DNA of 64,000 bases from an uncultured Clostridia bacterium. Its GTDB lineage: Bacteria; Bacillota; Clostridia; Christensenellales; Pumilibacteraceae. The notes below the pieces were generated by a model that did not search any database, was not told the origin of the DNA, and saw only the letters and a list, made by a program, of their open reading frames with translations. The stretch lies in assembly GCA_944362615.1 (NCBI GenBank), contig CALVTM010000003.1:78080-142079 (forward strand), read 5' to 3'. Shown one piece after another: positions 24,259-37,200 of this stretch (its first letter is position 1; the number at the start of each line of letters is the position of its first letter). The position numbers and the translations under genes were made by a program.

Positions 24259-24397
24259 ATCGAATTTTTACCTCCTCCTGTAATGCGGGCGATTCTTCCT
24301 CGAAGCCGTAGCCCGTATCGTCCCCGTCGTACAGTTCCTCGAACGTATAGCCTTTCGGCACATACAGTTCCACTTCTTTTTTTCTCTTCCTTTTCAC
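24227..24397 (-). CDS. Small hypothetical protein overlapping the ArdC-like gene
   Basis: The 56-residue frame is read from a GTG at 24397 with GGAGG five bases upstream; an alternative TTG four codons earlier would lie inside that ribosome site. The protein begins with a basic run (KRKRKKEVEL) and continues YVPKGYTFEELYDGDDTGYGFEEE, so it is strongly bipolar, basic then acidic. Its end overlaps the ArdC-like start by 32 bases, implying coupling. No family recognised. Confidence 0.55.
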   Translation of the reverse strand: MKRKRKKEVELYVPKGYTFEELYDGDDTGYGFEEESPALQEEVKIRYERNDGKERV

Positions 24398-24418
24398 GCT
24401 TTCCTCCAAAAAATTTTA

Positions 24419-24466
24419 GTCAATAACTTTTATGCTATTGACATATAATATCTTATGTGCTATAAT
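24419..24466 (+). promoter_or_regulatory. Consensus promoter with operator for the DUF4160/DUF2442 cassette
   Basis: Plus strand: TTGACA at 24438-24443, 17 bases, TATAAT at 24461-24466. A perfect inverted repeat, GTCAATA (24419-24425) and TATTGAC (24436-24442), covers the -35, so a dimeric repressor would block it. The HTH protein encoded by the cassette is the natural candidate. The ribosome site AAAGGAG is at 24483-24489. Confidence 0.85.
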
Positions 24467-24499
24467 GTACTTGCAAAAAGATAAAAGGAGATTTTTCTT

Positions 24500-24754
24500 A
24501 TGCCTGTCATCTCACGCTTCTACGGTATGGTCATCAAAATGTACTTCCTCGCTGCCGAGCACAATCCGCCGCATATCCACGTCGTGTACGGCGAATACCT
24601 CGGCGTTATTGACATCCGCACGAGCAAAATGCTCGAAGGCGACCTGCCGAACAAGGCGTTGAAGATCGTTCAGGAATGGGTGGGAATACACCGCGACGCC
24701 CTGCTTACCATGTGGGAAACGCAGAACATTACCCCGCTCCCGCCCATCGAATAA
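24500..24754 (+). CDS. DUF4160-family protein (toxin-antitoxin-like partner)
   Basis: The protein has 84 residues. The conserved DUF4160 features are FYGMVIKMYF, the HNPPHIHVVYGEY histidine cluster and the C-terminal VQEWVGIHRDALLTMWE. Proteins of this family are regularly paired with DUF2442 proteins, as here. It is one of only two plus-strand genes inside the conjugative element. It has its own promoter and terminator, which is the layout of a self-contained stability cassette. Whether it is a toxin is not established for the family; the histidines could be catalytic or metal-binding. Confidence 0.85.
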   Translation: MPVISRFYGMVIKMYFLAAEHNPPHIHVVYGEYLGVIDIRTSKMLEGDLPNKALKIVQEWVGIHRDALLTMWETQNITPLPPIE

Positions 24755-24773
24755 CTTAAAGGAGGTTTATGCA

Positions 24774-25241
24774 ATGTTCCATAAAATCACTTCCCTCGCC
24801 ACGCTGCCCGATTACATTCTGCTCGTCGGGTTTGCAAACGGCGAATTCAAACAGTTCGACTTAAAACCGCTCATGGACAAATATCCGCCCTTTGCTACTT
24901 TGAAAGACGTGGACGGCTTATACGAACAAGCCAAGATAGACGCGGGCGGGTACGGGATCGTCTGGAACGACGACCTCGACATTTCCGCGGAAGGGATTTA
25001 CGAAAAGGGCGTTGCCTGCGCCGCACCCGATGATGTCGAAAAGTACAGGCAAAGCCTTCTTTCCGCCCTCACAAAGGCGCGGCAGGACGCAGGACTGTCG
25101 CAAAAACAGCTTGAAATCCTTTCCGGCGTTGCGCAGCCGTGTATCGCCCGTACCGAAAAAGGCGCGACGGACCCGAAACTTTCCACCCTTTTGAAAATGC
25201 TTGAACCGCTCGGTTTGACATTATCAATTACAAGCATTTAA
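24774..25241 (+). CDS. DUF2442-HTH (XRE) fusion protein
   Basis: The protein has 155 residues. Residues 1-90 are the DUF2442 domain (DYILLVGFANGEFKQFDL, GYGIVWNDDLDISAEGIYEKG). Residues 95-155 are a helix-turn-helix of the XRE type (ALTKARQDAGLSQKQLEILSG, then IARTEKGATDPKLSTLLKML). It is likely the antitoxin/repressor that binds the GTCAATA palindrome at its promoter. The gene starts 20 bases after its partner with a GGAGG site. Convergent with the giant gene, it ends at a strong terminator. Confidence 0.87.
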   Translation: MFHKITSLATLPDYILLVGFANGEFKQFDLKPLMDKYPPFATLKDVDGLYEQAKIDAGGYGIVWNDDLDISAEGIYEKGVACAAPDDVEKYRQSLLSALTKARQDAGLSQKQLEILSGVAQPCIARTEKGATDPKLSTLLKMLEPLGLTLSITSI

Positions 25242-25246
25242 CCCCC

Positions 25247-25269
25247 GGCAGCGGCTTTGAGCCGCTGCC
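25247..25269 (+). terminator. Rho-independent terminator of the DUF4160/DUF2442 cassette
   Basis: A perfect 10-bp stem GGCAGCGGCT/AGCCGCTGCC, a 3-base loop, then TTTTCTTTTT on the plus strand. It starts 6 bases after the stop codon. On the minus strand no U-tract follows, so transcription of the giant gene can pass through. Confidence 0.9.
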
Positions 25270-25277
25270 TTTTCTTT

Positions 25278-28200
25278 TTACTTTCCGCCCTTATCCGCGC
25301 CGTTTGCGGGGCGAGGTTTGTAACTTTTCTGTTCCCGTTTGGGCTGAAACCTCTCCGCATTTTCGCGCACCGCTTTCATTGCCGTATGCTCATAGTATTC
25401 GGGCGATTTTTCGGGGCGGTACAGTCCGCTTGTCGCGTTGATGCGCAGCATCTGATCGACGTCGCCGTTGCACCAGAAGGCGAGATAGGTCATGAGTGCC
25501 ATATCCGAATTGGAATGGTTGTGTTTCAAATCCTGTCCCTCATAATAGGCTTTGAAAGTCGCGCCGTTTTTCGCCGAGCAAGCCTTTTCCACGACGTCGC
25601 GGTCGGACATCGAGGACAAGCCCTCCACGCCCTGTCCCGCGCCCTTCCATTCCGCGTGTTTGCCGCAAACTTCTTCCAGATGCCCTTTGATAGGCAGACT
25701 GTCGAAATTTGCAAGGCTGCTACTATTGCCCGCCCTGTCGCCCGTCACGGTGATGAAGTGCGATTTTTGATAAAATTCAAGTTTTCCGTCCTTTGAGAAC
25801 GAACGCACGTCCATCCCGTCCGTCTTTCCGAAGATATGCAGTCCGTTCCTGCTTACCGAAATCTCGCGGTATGTGTCGCCGCAGGCTTGCCACGCTTCTT
25901 TCGCCGTATCCGAAAGCTGACGGTTGCCGTTAAAGCAATGATCGAGGTCGATACAACAGATATTGTCCTTCCCGTCCAGCGCATAAGCAAGCGATACCCC
26001 GCCGTTCTCATGTGCGTATTTGCACGCCGTATCGAAGTCCGTCCATGTTTCGGGATTGTCGATCTCCGCGAACTTGCCCGTTACGGGCGAAATGAGGAAC
26101 TTGTCCGGTCTGCCCTTTTCCTCGTTCTGCCGCGTGCGCACGATCACCCAATTCGGACGGGTAAGCATTTCGGGAGGAAGATTCTTGCGCAGCAGTTCTT
26201 CTCTGTCGTTGAATTTGTCGATGCGCGTTTCGCTCGGTCGGTTCAGTTCGCTGCCAAAGTCCTCGTTTTCCGCGCCGTCCATGACGGCTTTGAACTCCTC
26301 CGCTGTAAGCTGTGTATGCCTGTCATTATGGTTGTCACGCAGCAATACCTCGAAATTTTCCGAGAGATTTGCTTCGATACCCACGTCGACGGGTTTGAGC
26401 TGATCGTTGAACAGATAAAAGCAATACCCAGCGTATTCGCCCGTTTCGGGCATTTTGAACAGCGTCTGCGTCTTATATTCCGCGATCTTTGCGTTTGCGG
26501 GAATGACCGTTTTGACCGTTTTGCGCTCGCTGCTGCTCTCCTGTGCGGTGCGGACATAGTTCTCCTCTTTCGTCCCGTTGCAGGCCTCGAACACATCATA
26601 TGCCGTTACGATCAGCTCCTCGTCCGTCGCACGGTTTTTCAATGTCACGTTGAAATCTTCCGGCAAAGTGATGAGAATGTTCCCGTTCTCTCCGCGCTTA
26701 TCTTCCTCCACAAACACGTTCGGGATATAGAAACTGTATCCCGCAAACTCGCCGTCTGCGGGCATTGAAAACAGCGACGACTTTTCGTATGTACCGCGCA
26801 GCGCTTCCTGCGGCACGGATATGGCGTACCACGACATATCGTCCGCGCGTTCCCTGCGCTCGTAGTCTTTGTTTGACGTGCCGCCGATAATCTCGACAAA
26901 CTCTTGCACCGGAAAGACGACCTCGTCTCCGTCGCGGTTTTTGACTGTCACTTCGCCGTCCGCAGGGAATACGAGTTCGTAACAGAGTTCGCGCCCGTCG
27001 CTCTCCATATCCACGAGCTGGCGGCTTTCCTTGACGCGGCTGTTGTAAATGTTATAGGTATAGCCCTCGTATTCGCTGTTTGGCATACGCATAAAGCTGT
27101 GTCTGTCGTATCTGCGGATGAGCGCGTCGCGCGACACCTTTGCCGTCAGCCACTTATTTTCCGCCTGCGGCTTATACTTTTCGTCGATGAACGCCTGCGC
27201 CGATTCCTGCGAAACGAAATCATATCTGCCCTGCGCCCATGTTCCGTCTTTTACGTCGTAGCCGACGGCAACGACGTAATCTTTCTGCCTTTTGACGATG
27301 GCGATGTCATGCCCGTACTTGTCGCGCTCGATATGCACGACGGGCAGTCCCCTCGCCGTTTCCGTCCTGTACCGTTCTTCCTGCATTTCTTTCTGCTCCT
27401 TTTTTGATTCTTTTTCCATCGCGCGGATACGGACAATAAACCCGTCCAATACCGCGGGATGGGACGCCACTTCAAACTTCCGGCGATGTTCCATCTCTTC
27501 CCTGACCGCAACGTCTTTTGCCCAAGCCTTTGTTTCGGGCGAAAACCTTCCGTCCCAATCATGGCTCTGCACGGAGCTTGCCAGCACATACGCTACGCGC
27601 TCCGTGCCGAACTTTTCCACAAGTTCTCTTTCAAACCCCTTGTTCAGCCGATACCCGTCGAAGTTCTTATTTATCGCCTGCTCTATCTCGTGTCTGCATT
27701 CGATATTCGCTTGCAGCGAGCGTCTGTATAATTCCTCCTCGCCGTTCGCCCGCGCATATTCAAACGAATTGCCGTACAGCGGCACGTCCTCCGTCATTGC
27801 TCTTTGCATCTTCCACCTGTCGTCGATATAATTTTTCGTCAGTTCGGAAAGCTCGCTCCAATCCTCCGTATTGATTTGATCGCTCGTATCCATATAATAG
27901 GCATACACCTGCTCGGTGAGCGCGCTCCCGTCCTTGACAAGCTCGGCGAAATCCTCGCCGTCCAGATAATAATCGTCCACGTCTTCGATAAATTCGGCGT
28001 AGGCAGCGAAAAAGCGTTCTTTATACCCGGCACGTTCCGTATTCGGATCTGCCTGCAACTCTTTAAGCGCCGCCCTTGCGTTTTCCGCTACCCGTTCGAG
28101 CGTTTCGGCATTGCGTCTGACTTTTTCTGCCGCCATGCGCATTTCCCGCTTTGCCGTCTCCGCCGTGCCGTACACCGCCTTGTCGGGTATATCTCTGCCC

Positions 28201-31200
28201 GTTTTCAGAAACGTGATCTTATACTCTTCCAACCGAACCTCAGGCAACGTACATTTCGGCGCGGCTATGACATACCCTTCCGCCGGATTGCCGATGTCCG
28301 AGAGCGTATTTTGCGAAAGACCGTCGGGAAGAAAATAATACGCCGTGCCGTCTGCGCCTTTGCCGAAGTATCTCGGCTCGTTTGCTTTGCGCAACACTTC
28401 GGGATAAAACTTTTCCGCATACTGCTCGATAACTTCCTGCCGCTCCCTGTATGTATGCAACGCGAGGTCGCCGTTTTGCTCATAGAATGCGGCAAGCCGC
28501 GGCAGCATTTCCTCTCCGTCCCTGTCCAGCGCCATAAAACACGCATACGGAAGCGTGTCGGTTTGCCGCAAATACTCGCTCATATTTCTGTAAATCAGAT
28601 TCCTGCCGAGATTGTTCGCATAGTCGGGATGTTCCGCCTTGTACCGTTCATAGAACGCGCCCGCCTGTTCGCGGACGGCTGCGGCATAGTCCTTATCTTC
28701 CGTGTCGGCATTTTCCGAAACGGTATTCTCGTTGTAATACTCGATAAGCACGCTCATCTCGGTCGCGTTGCCGACGTCGTGCGAAACGCCGTCCCAGTCA
28801 TAGTCGTACAGCCGCTCGATGATCCGACCGTTGCCCTGCATGAGTTTTTGCACGTCCTGTTCGGACAGGAGATTATGTTGCCCGCTTGCAAAATAATCCG
28901 CAATCGCTTTATAGAACCTTTGCCTGTACGGAAGTTCATCCTCCGCGTTTTTTTCAAAGGCTGCATACTCGTTCAAAACGCTGTTTCGGACACTTTGATA
29001 TAACGCCATACTCCGATCCGCGCGTTCTTTTGCAAGGTTGTCCGCGGCGAGCTGCATTTTTCCGATGACCGAGGTTTCGCCCGACAAGTCCTCCTCTTGA
29101 ATTTCCCTGCCGATTTCCAGATATACGACAGACCTCGCCCGCGTGTCAAGCGCCGCAGAGTCCGCCGCAATGACGAACGCATCCGCGCCGTCACCATATT
29201 CGGCTATCTCTTTGAACGTCTGCTCGTTCAGTTCGCCGCACACATACGCATACGCGGTGTTCTCCGTATCTTTGCCGCAGTATCGGACAATGCCGCCCGG
29301 CTCAAGCTCCGCCGATTCGTTCTCGGCTATCGCCTTTGCTTCGTTTTCCGTTTCCAAAAAATCCACCTCTCTGTCAATTTCGTTTTCGGGCTCTACGATC
29401 TCCACCCGTCTGTTCTCATCCGACATATCGCTCACCGCGGCGTCCAGATCGTCGTAACCGAGCATGGCGACCGTCCGCTGTCTGCCACCCAATTCCTTTT
29501 CATACGCCGTAAAGCCGTATTCAAAGGCGAGCGATTTGGCGTCGTCATCGCACGTTTCGTAATATCCGCCGTTTTTGATAAAGATCACCGCGTCGGGCTT
29601 TTGCGATTTGCGTTCTGCATAGAGCGCGTACAGTCTTTCCGTCATGCGCCTGTGTGAACGCTTTTCTGGATTTTGTTTTTCCTGCCCTGCCTGCGGCAGC
29701 GCCATAAAGTTCGTTTCCTCCTCGCTTTCCGTTTCCTCGTCCGTGTCGATGACCACCTCTTCCCGTTTGTTGAGGTCGAGTTCCGCATTGATCTCGGACA
29801 GTTCTTTTGTGATTTCCTCTATCTTGCCCTTGTGTTCAAACGGTTTTTTCAGTTCTTCTTCCGCAACGGCGAGGTTGGAACGCAACTGTTCAAGTTTTGC
29901 GGCAAAGCGCATACGCTTTTCGGGAAAGTCCTTTAAGAAGTTATCCAGCCTCGTGATAAGGCCGAGTTCGCTTTCGGCGATTTCCATGACGTATTCGCCG
30001 CTGCCCGTGAGCGTAACGCTGCGCGAGGTCAACGCTTCCGGCGCGTTCAGACTGATTTTCAAACCGCCGTATTCCGCCACCGCCACGCCGTAACGGTTGG
30101 AACGCAGCGCGTCCATGAGCGCAGCCGCGCCTTCCTTTTTGTCCGTGTACGTCCTGCCCAGCACATTTACGGAAAAGACTTCCGCGTTGTACTTTTCTTT
30201 GATAGCCGCTTCGTCCGCTTGTGCGTTTTTTACGATCTGCTCCTGCCTGCGTATTTGTGCGGGCAAGTCTTTATAAACCTTATCCTGCAAGGAATACAGG
30301 TTCTTTTTATACTGCCCTTCCAGCACGCGCAACCGCGCCAATTCCGCTTCGAGTTCCATCTTCTGCTTTATCTTCGGATTCGCCGCCGTAATTGCTTTGA
30401 TTTCGGCATACGAGAGCGTCGTTTCGTCGATGTCCTCCGCTTCACGGACCGTAAGGCTTCCGCTTTCGATTTGTGAAATAAACCGTTGCTTGTTTTCGAG
30501 GATCTGATAACAGTAGCTGTCCAGCGTGCGCTTTGTTACATAGGTGAAGATTTTGACCGTCTTGTTATCGTTGCCCTGACGGATACCCCTGCCGTCGCGC
30601 TGCTGTAAGTCGCGCGGGCGGTACGGCGCGTCCAGATGATGCAGCGCGGCAAGCCGTCTTTGCACGTTCGTGCCCGCGCCGCACTTTTCCGTACTGCCGA
30701 TAAGGATACGGATCTTGCCCTCGTTCATCTTGTCGAACAATGCCTGCTTATCCTTGTCAGTCTTGGCGTCGTGGATAAAAGCGATCTCGTTTTGCGGTAC
30801 GCCGCGCTCGATGAGTTTATGCTTTAAGTCGTTGTATGCGTCGAAGTCCTTGCCGCATTCGTAACTCTCATACGGCTTTTTCGGCGTGGACAGATCGCAG
30901 AAAATGAGCTGTGTGCCGCGGGATGCGGTCGTTTCGGCATAGACCTTTGCCGCATTGTCCGCGCACATATCCAGCTTTCCGCAATGCTCGTCCTTCAAAA
31001 AGCAATCGAAACAGCGTATGTCCAGCGCAAGTTTTTTTCCGTCCGACGTTACTTTGAGCATATTGTCGATGTGCGGATCGACGTTCCCGCCGTAAATCCT
31101 TTCCGCGCGCTTTGCGATCTCCTCCGCGATCTGCACAGTCTGTTCGCTCGGTTCGAGCGTAATCGTCGTGCGCTCCGCTTCTGGCACGTCCAATTTCACC

Positions 31201-34200
31201 ATATCGCTCGTCTGCACATCCGCAAAAGAACGGTATAATGTCATGAGTTCGGGTAGGTTCGTGAACTTGGCAAACCGCGTCCGAGCCCTGTATCCCTGCC
31301 CGCTCGGAGCCATTTCCAGAGCCGTGACCGTTTCGCCGAAGTCTGCCGCCCATGCGTCAAAGTAGTTGATGCCCAGCTCTTCCAGCGTGTGCTTTTGCAG
31401 ATATGTCTGCATGACGTACATTTCCGCCATACTGTTGGATATGGGCGTCCCCGTCGCAAACACGACGCCCTTATCTCCGCCGTGCAGTTCGCCGATATAC
31501 TCGATCTTCATCTGCATATCGCTCGCACGCGCACTCGCCGCGTTCGATATTCCCGATACGTTGTTCATTTTCGTGTACAGGAACAAGTTTTTGTAGGCGT
31601 CCGCTTCGTCCACGAACAGATAATCCACGCCGAGGTTTTCAAAGATGAAAACGCCGTCTTTCTTGCTCGAATCGGTGAGTTTTTTGAGTATGGCTTCGCG
31701 CCCTTTTTTGATGCGCTCCAAATTCTTCACCGCCGTGCGTGAACCGCCTTCGCCGCGCATTTCCAATATCGCCGCCTCGATTTTGGCGATCTCTTCGCGC
31801 ATTTTCCGTTCCTGACACTCCTGCGATACGGGAATCTTTGCAAAGCTCGACTGCGCGATGATGACAGAATCCCAATCGCCCATCGCCACTTTCGACACAA
31901 ACTGCTGCCGCTTGTTTTTCTCCAAATCCTCCTTGCCCGCAATGAGTATCTTCGCCGTGGGATACAATGTGCGGAATTCGCTCGCCATCTGCTGCACGAG
32001 ATGATTCGGCACGACGATCATAGGCTTCTTTGCCAGACCGTACTGTCTGAGTTTCATTGCGGATGCCGCCATCGTATAGCTCTTGCCGCTGCCCACGACG
32101 TGATGCAGAAGCGTGCTGTTGCCCGTACCCGCGATACGCGCCACGGCGTTTTTCTGGTGCGGTCGAAGTTCGATCGTCGGGTTCATGCCGGGGAATTTGA
32201 GGAAACTTCCGTCATAGCTCGGCAGGCGTATCTGATTGAACAAGCGGTTGTACGTCTTTTCCAAGTCCTCGCGCCTGTTCGGATCGGCGTAGATCCAATC
32301 GGCAAACGCTTCCTTGATTTTGTTCTGCTTTTCTCTCGCCGCAATCGTTTCGCCCTTATTGAGCACACGCTTTTCCTTTCCGTTCTCTTCCACCGTGTCG
32401 AAGATCTGCGTCGCCCGTTGATTCAGACAGTCCTCGAACAGACGGAATGCGTTTGCCCTGTTCGTGCCGTAAGTTTCCGTCGCGCGGTAGCCCGCGTTAT
32501 TGCGGACGTGATCCGCGCGTTCCACCTTCCACGAGCCGTCAAAGGTGTTGTAACGAATGTTCAGCCCGTCCGAATAATAGCCGTAGATACCCAATATCTC
32601 CATAAGGAATTCTTTGTAGTAATCTGCGTCCACCCAGCTCGCGCCGATACGCACGGAGATTTCATCCGCTTTCAGCGGTTCGGGCTGTACCTTTTCGAGC
32701 GCCGCAACATTGCGCGCATACGCCGTATCTTCCGCCGCAAAGTGGCGGGCAATGCGGAGTTTTTCCACTACTTTGCCCGAAAGGTATTCCTCTGCCGTGA
32801 CATAGCCGGAATATTTGTCCCCCTCTTTGACAGATACGGGATCGCGGAATATCGCGTCGCCGAGTTCGTCTGTAACTGTATCGTAGTCCTTGCCCGTCAG
32901 CTCCTCTATGTACGCTATATCCACGCCGCCGCGCTCGTTGCGGCAGATCTGCAACGCTTCCAACGTGTCGCCCGTATGCGTCGGTACGGCATACGGACGG
33001 ATAGTGCGTTTTGTAAACACGTCCGCTTTCGTCGCCCGCGTCTTATCTTCCGACAATGTTTCGCAGGCGAACAACAGCGCCGCGTCGCCGTCTTCGCGGA
33101 ACAGCCGCGCGTTTGTCTGACCGTTCAGAAAACCGTATTTCCTCACGAAGGAGTCGTACCGTGCGCTCAATACGGATTGCGCCCGCTTTAATTCCTCGTC
33201 CGTACAGCCTTTCGTCTGCATATCCAGAACACGGCGCAGTTCGTCGCGGATGCCGATCATTCCTTCGAGGCGACTGTATGCGTCTTTGGGAAACGCGGGT
33301 ATCTCCTGTAAGACGAGCCGATCCCCAACGCGCATATACAGCTTACCCTTGACGGCGGCGTAGCACATGGGACGCACGTTGAACACAGCGCCGTCATCCA
33401 TTGCCGCCACGTCTGCCGCGGCGTGATCGGGATTTTCATAGACGTTCTGCGGCAAGTTTTCGACCGCTGCCGCAATCGCTTCGCCCAAAGGTCTGCCATC
33501 CGGCTTGACCGTAAGTCCCTCCGCGCCGTACAGTCCCGTTTCCTTTGCGAATGTACCGAGAACCATTTCTGGATGACGGATAAAGTAATTGTTGACTTCA
33601 AACCCGTCTTTTGTTTTGCCTGTCCCCAGCCATTCAATGCCGCCCGTATCGCTTATCTTTTCCGCACGCTTCTTAAAAAACAGGATGTCCGTCACGGCTT
33701 CGGTATTCGCCGTCTGCCTGAACGCCGTGTTCGGCAGACGGATCGCGCCGAACAGTTCCGCACGCTCCGCCATATACTTTCTTGCCGTGGGATTGAGCTT
33801 ATCGAGCGTACCTTTGCTCGTCACCACCGCCACTATGCCGCCCGGTTTTACTTTGTCGATACTCTTTGCGATAAAGTAGTCGTGTATGAGGAATTTATGC
33901 CGCGAATACTCGCTGTCGTACACCCCGTACCCGCCGAACGGCACATTGCTCACTACAATATCGAAATAGTCGTTCGGGAAGTTTGTTTCCTCGAATCCCT
34001 TTATCTGCACGTTCGCCTGTGGGTACAATTTAGACGCGATCCTGCCCGTGACCGTATCCAACTCCACGCCGTACAGCTTTGCGCCGTCCGCAATTTCTTT
34101 CGGCATATACCCGAAGAAATTGCCTGTACCCATCGCGGGTTCCAGAATTCTGTTGTTGCCTTTGACGCCCAACCTTTCAAGCGCGGCGTAGATACCGTCG

Positions 34201-37200
34201 ATGACTTCCTCGCTCGTATAGTGCGCGTTCAGCACACTCCCCTTCGCGGCTTCGTATTCTTCCGACGTGAGCAGGGATTTCAGCTCCGCATATTCCTTCT
34301 GCCATTGCCTGTTCGTTTCGTCAAAGGCCTGCGGCAGACCGCCCCAACCGACATACTTGGCGAGCGTTTTTCTCTCGGCGTCTGTCGCCGCAGCGTTGCG
34401 CTCGTGCAAAAATTTTGCAAGCCGTATCGCCGCAACATTGTTCTTGAATCTCGTCTTGGCTCCGCCGAGATCGGTCTGGTCTAATACGGAATTAAGGACG
34501 GTGTTCTTACCGTTCTGCGCGTTCTGCTCCGCGCTTTGACGGGCCTGCCAATATCCCGGATACCATTGCGCTATATCTTCGTCGAGCGTCGTGCTCCATT
34601 GCCCGATAAACTCTTCCTTTTCCGCTTCGGTCAGCGTTTTGTACGGAACGTACCCGTTTTTCTTGTCCTTATCCGAAACAACGTAACTGTCGGTAAAGTA
34701 TCTGTCCGTTTTTTTGAGGATGCCTTTGTCGTACAGTTCGCGCAGCGGAATATATATCGCCGCGTCTTCCTCATAGCAATAATACCCGCCCTCTCGCAAG
34801 CCTTCACGCAACGCTTCCGGGGATAAGACATACGGTGCAAGCTCCGCGTCGATCATGATACCGCCGTGCCCTGCCGTCGATACGGAATATATCCCCTTCG
34901 CTATCGTCGCGCAATGCTGCACCTCATCCCACGGTGAAGTTACAGGCTCACGGTGCGCTCGCAGGGAATATTGTTCTATGAACGCTTTATCTGTTTCGGA
35001 AAGTTCTTTGAATCGGTTGAACGGCTGTCTTTCCTTCGGCGAATCGTTCGCTGATGCATATTCTTCATCTTGCTCATCATCAAACCCTTCCTCATCCTCT
35101 TTCGGAATATAGTTCGGGCAGTAGTCGAGATAGAAGTTCGTATCAAAAGCGTCCGGCGTAAGTACCACATCCGATACTTCCTGACGCCTTTCCAGTTCCG
35201 CCGCGATCTCCTCGGCATTTTCTTGGACGAATGCGTCGTTTTCCCCGAACTCGTCGAAGAAATGCACCCAATTCCCTTCGCTCGTGTTCTTCGTGCCTTC
35301 CGCAACGATTTTATCCGCTATCTCCCGCACGAGCCGCGTGTGCTCGCCGGGCGGCATAATGCTTCCGCCCGCGATCCCGGCAATATAGTCGCGGTCGAAC
35401 GAAATCTCGATGCGTTCCATTGAAAATTCCGCGCTCACAACTCCCGCTTTGCTTTGCAGATATTCTATAAATTCGTCGCGGTTGTCCTTGATGAAAAGAT
35501 AGTCGCGCTCGCCGATCTCATCGGGCGTTACCGTCCATTCGATGGTTTCCCCGTCCGGCGCCGTGTCATAATGACTTGCGCAGTCCTCCGTAAACCCGTC
35601 CGCAAAGTTCTGTATGCGGTGTTCCCTCGCCAAGCGGCCGCGCAGAACTTCCTGCCAATGCGGACAGTATTTGATGTAGAACGATACGTTGACTTCCATG
35701 CCCAAGTAATCGCGCGGCGCGTTTACGCTCCGTACCTCTTTGCGCTCTGCAAGAACGGCGTCCACTTCCTGCTTGTGCTCGAAATAGAATTGCGCATAAT
35801 CTTCCAGAAAATGCGGGTATTCCGAAAACACTTCGCCGTAGGTCTTTTGCGTGCCGTATTCGACGATCTGGTCGGCAATGACTTTACAGCGCTCACTGTC
35901 CGTCTTTGCGTTTTCACGCTCATTCCGAAAGCGCACGATTCGGGCGTATTCTTTCTTTTCGTCTGCCGTTAGATAATCGTCGTTTTCAATGAGTTCCGCG
36001 ATGCGGACGGCAACTTCGGGCCACTTTAAGTTGACGGTGAAATTATTTTCGGGATGCTCTTTATCCCGCCGCTCGATGGTTCTGCCCTTCGTCGTGTTCG
36101 TGATCCACTTTTCGTCGTCGCTCTGTCCGCTGTATTCGCCGTAATGACGTTTGAACAGCGCGACAAATTCCGATACGGGCAGGTTCTTTCGGTAAGCGTC
36201 GTAATAGTCGAGCTTATAATCGCTGTACTCCTTTTTCAGACAGTAATCGACGAATTTATCTTCTCTGTTCTTTTCCGCACCGCCGTCTAACATATCGAAC
36301 ATGGACATCTGCGGCTTTTGCTTGCGTTTCCTGTCCTGTATTCCCTTTTCGTCTTTCTTCGGCGCGGGTTTTACTTCTTCCGGAACAGGCTCGGCAAACG
36401 CTTCTTCCCAATCCGTTTCGTCAGGCTCCTCTTCGGGTTCCTGCTCGTCAAATGGGTTTGGTTCGTCATCCTCGATTTCCGTAAAAACAGGGCGTTCTGC
36501 CGCCTGCCCGTCCGCAAGTTCGGACGACAATATCTCTTGCAATTCCGAAAGTTCGCTTTCGTCGAACGGCTGCTCTTCTTCCGAAACGGGTGCCGTTTCC
36601 GACCTTTCCGATTTCGACAGTTCGGCACGGGAAAGAATATAGATAGGCTCGGCGTCCGGCTCCAAGACATATACGCCGCAGTGTTCGAGAATGGCTTGCA
36701 GATACTGTTCCGTAACGTGGTAAGGAAAACCGCACATCGGCACACGTTCCGAAAGCCCCACGTCCCTGCTCGTCAGCGTAAGGTTCAACCACTCCGAAAC
36801 TTCCCGCGCACGCTTGCCCATCACCTCGTAAAAATCGCCGAGGCGGATCAGGACGACGGCGTCCGGCTTGTCCCGCTGCGCCGACATATACCTTGCGTAC
36901 ATGGGATTAGCGGGCGGTTTCGGTTCTTCCTTTTGCCTTACATCCGGCAAGTCGCCTTCCGAAACAGGCGGCGCGGGTTCCTCCGCGGCAAAAGGCTCCG
37001 TTTTATCCGACGAACTCGTCAATACGTGTTCGTCCGATACTGTTTCTTCCTCGATGTCGTCAATGACTTGCGGCGTGTTGACGCGGCGTTCATAGGCTGC
37101 CGATATATCTTCTTTCACAAGTTCCGTCAAAAGATATATCTCTTTGAACAGCCGCGCGTTTTCGTCCAAGCCATATGGCATTCCACGGAGCGCGATGCCG

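Noticed and set aside
27804..33191. Several plus-strand open frames of 350-400 codons opposite the giant gene
   Set aside because: The high-GC third positions of the real gene keep the opposite frames open; they lack start signals and family motifs.
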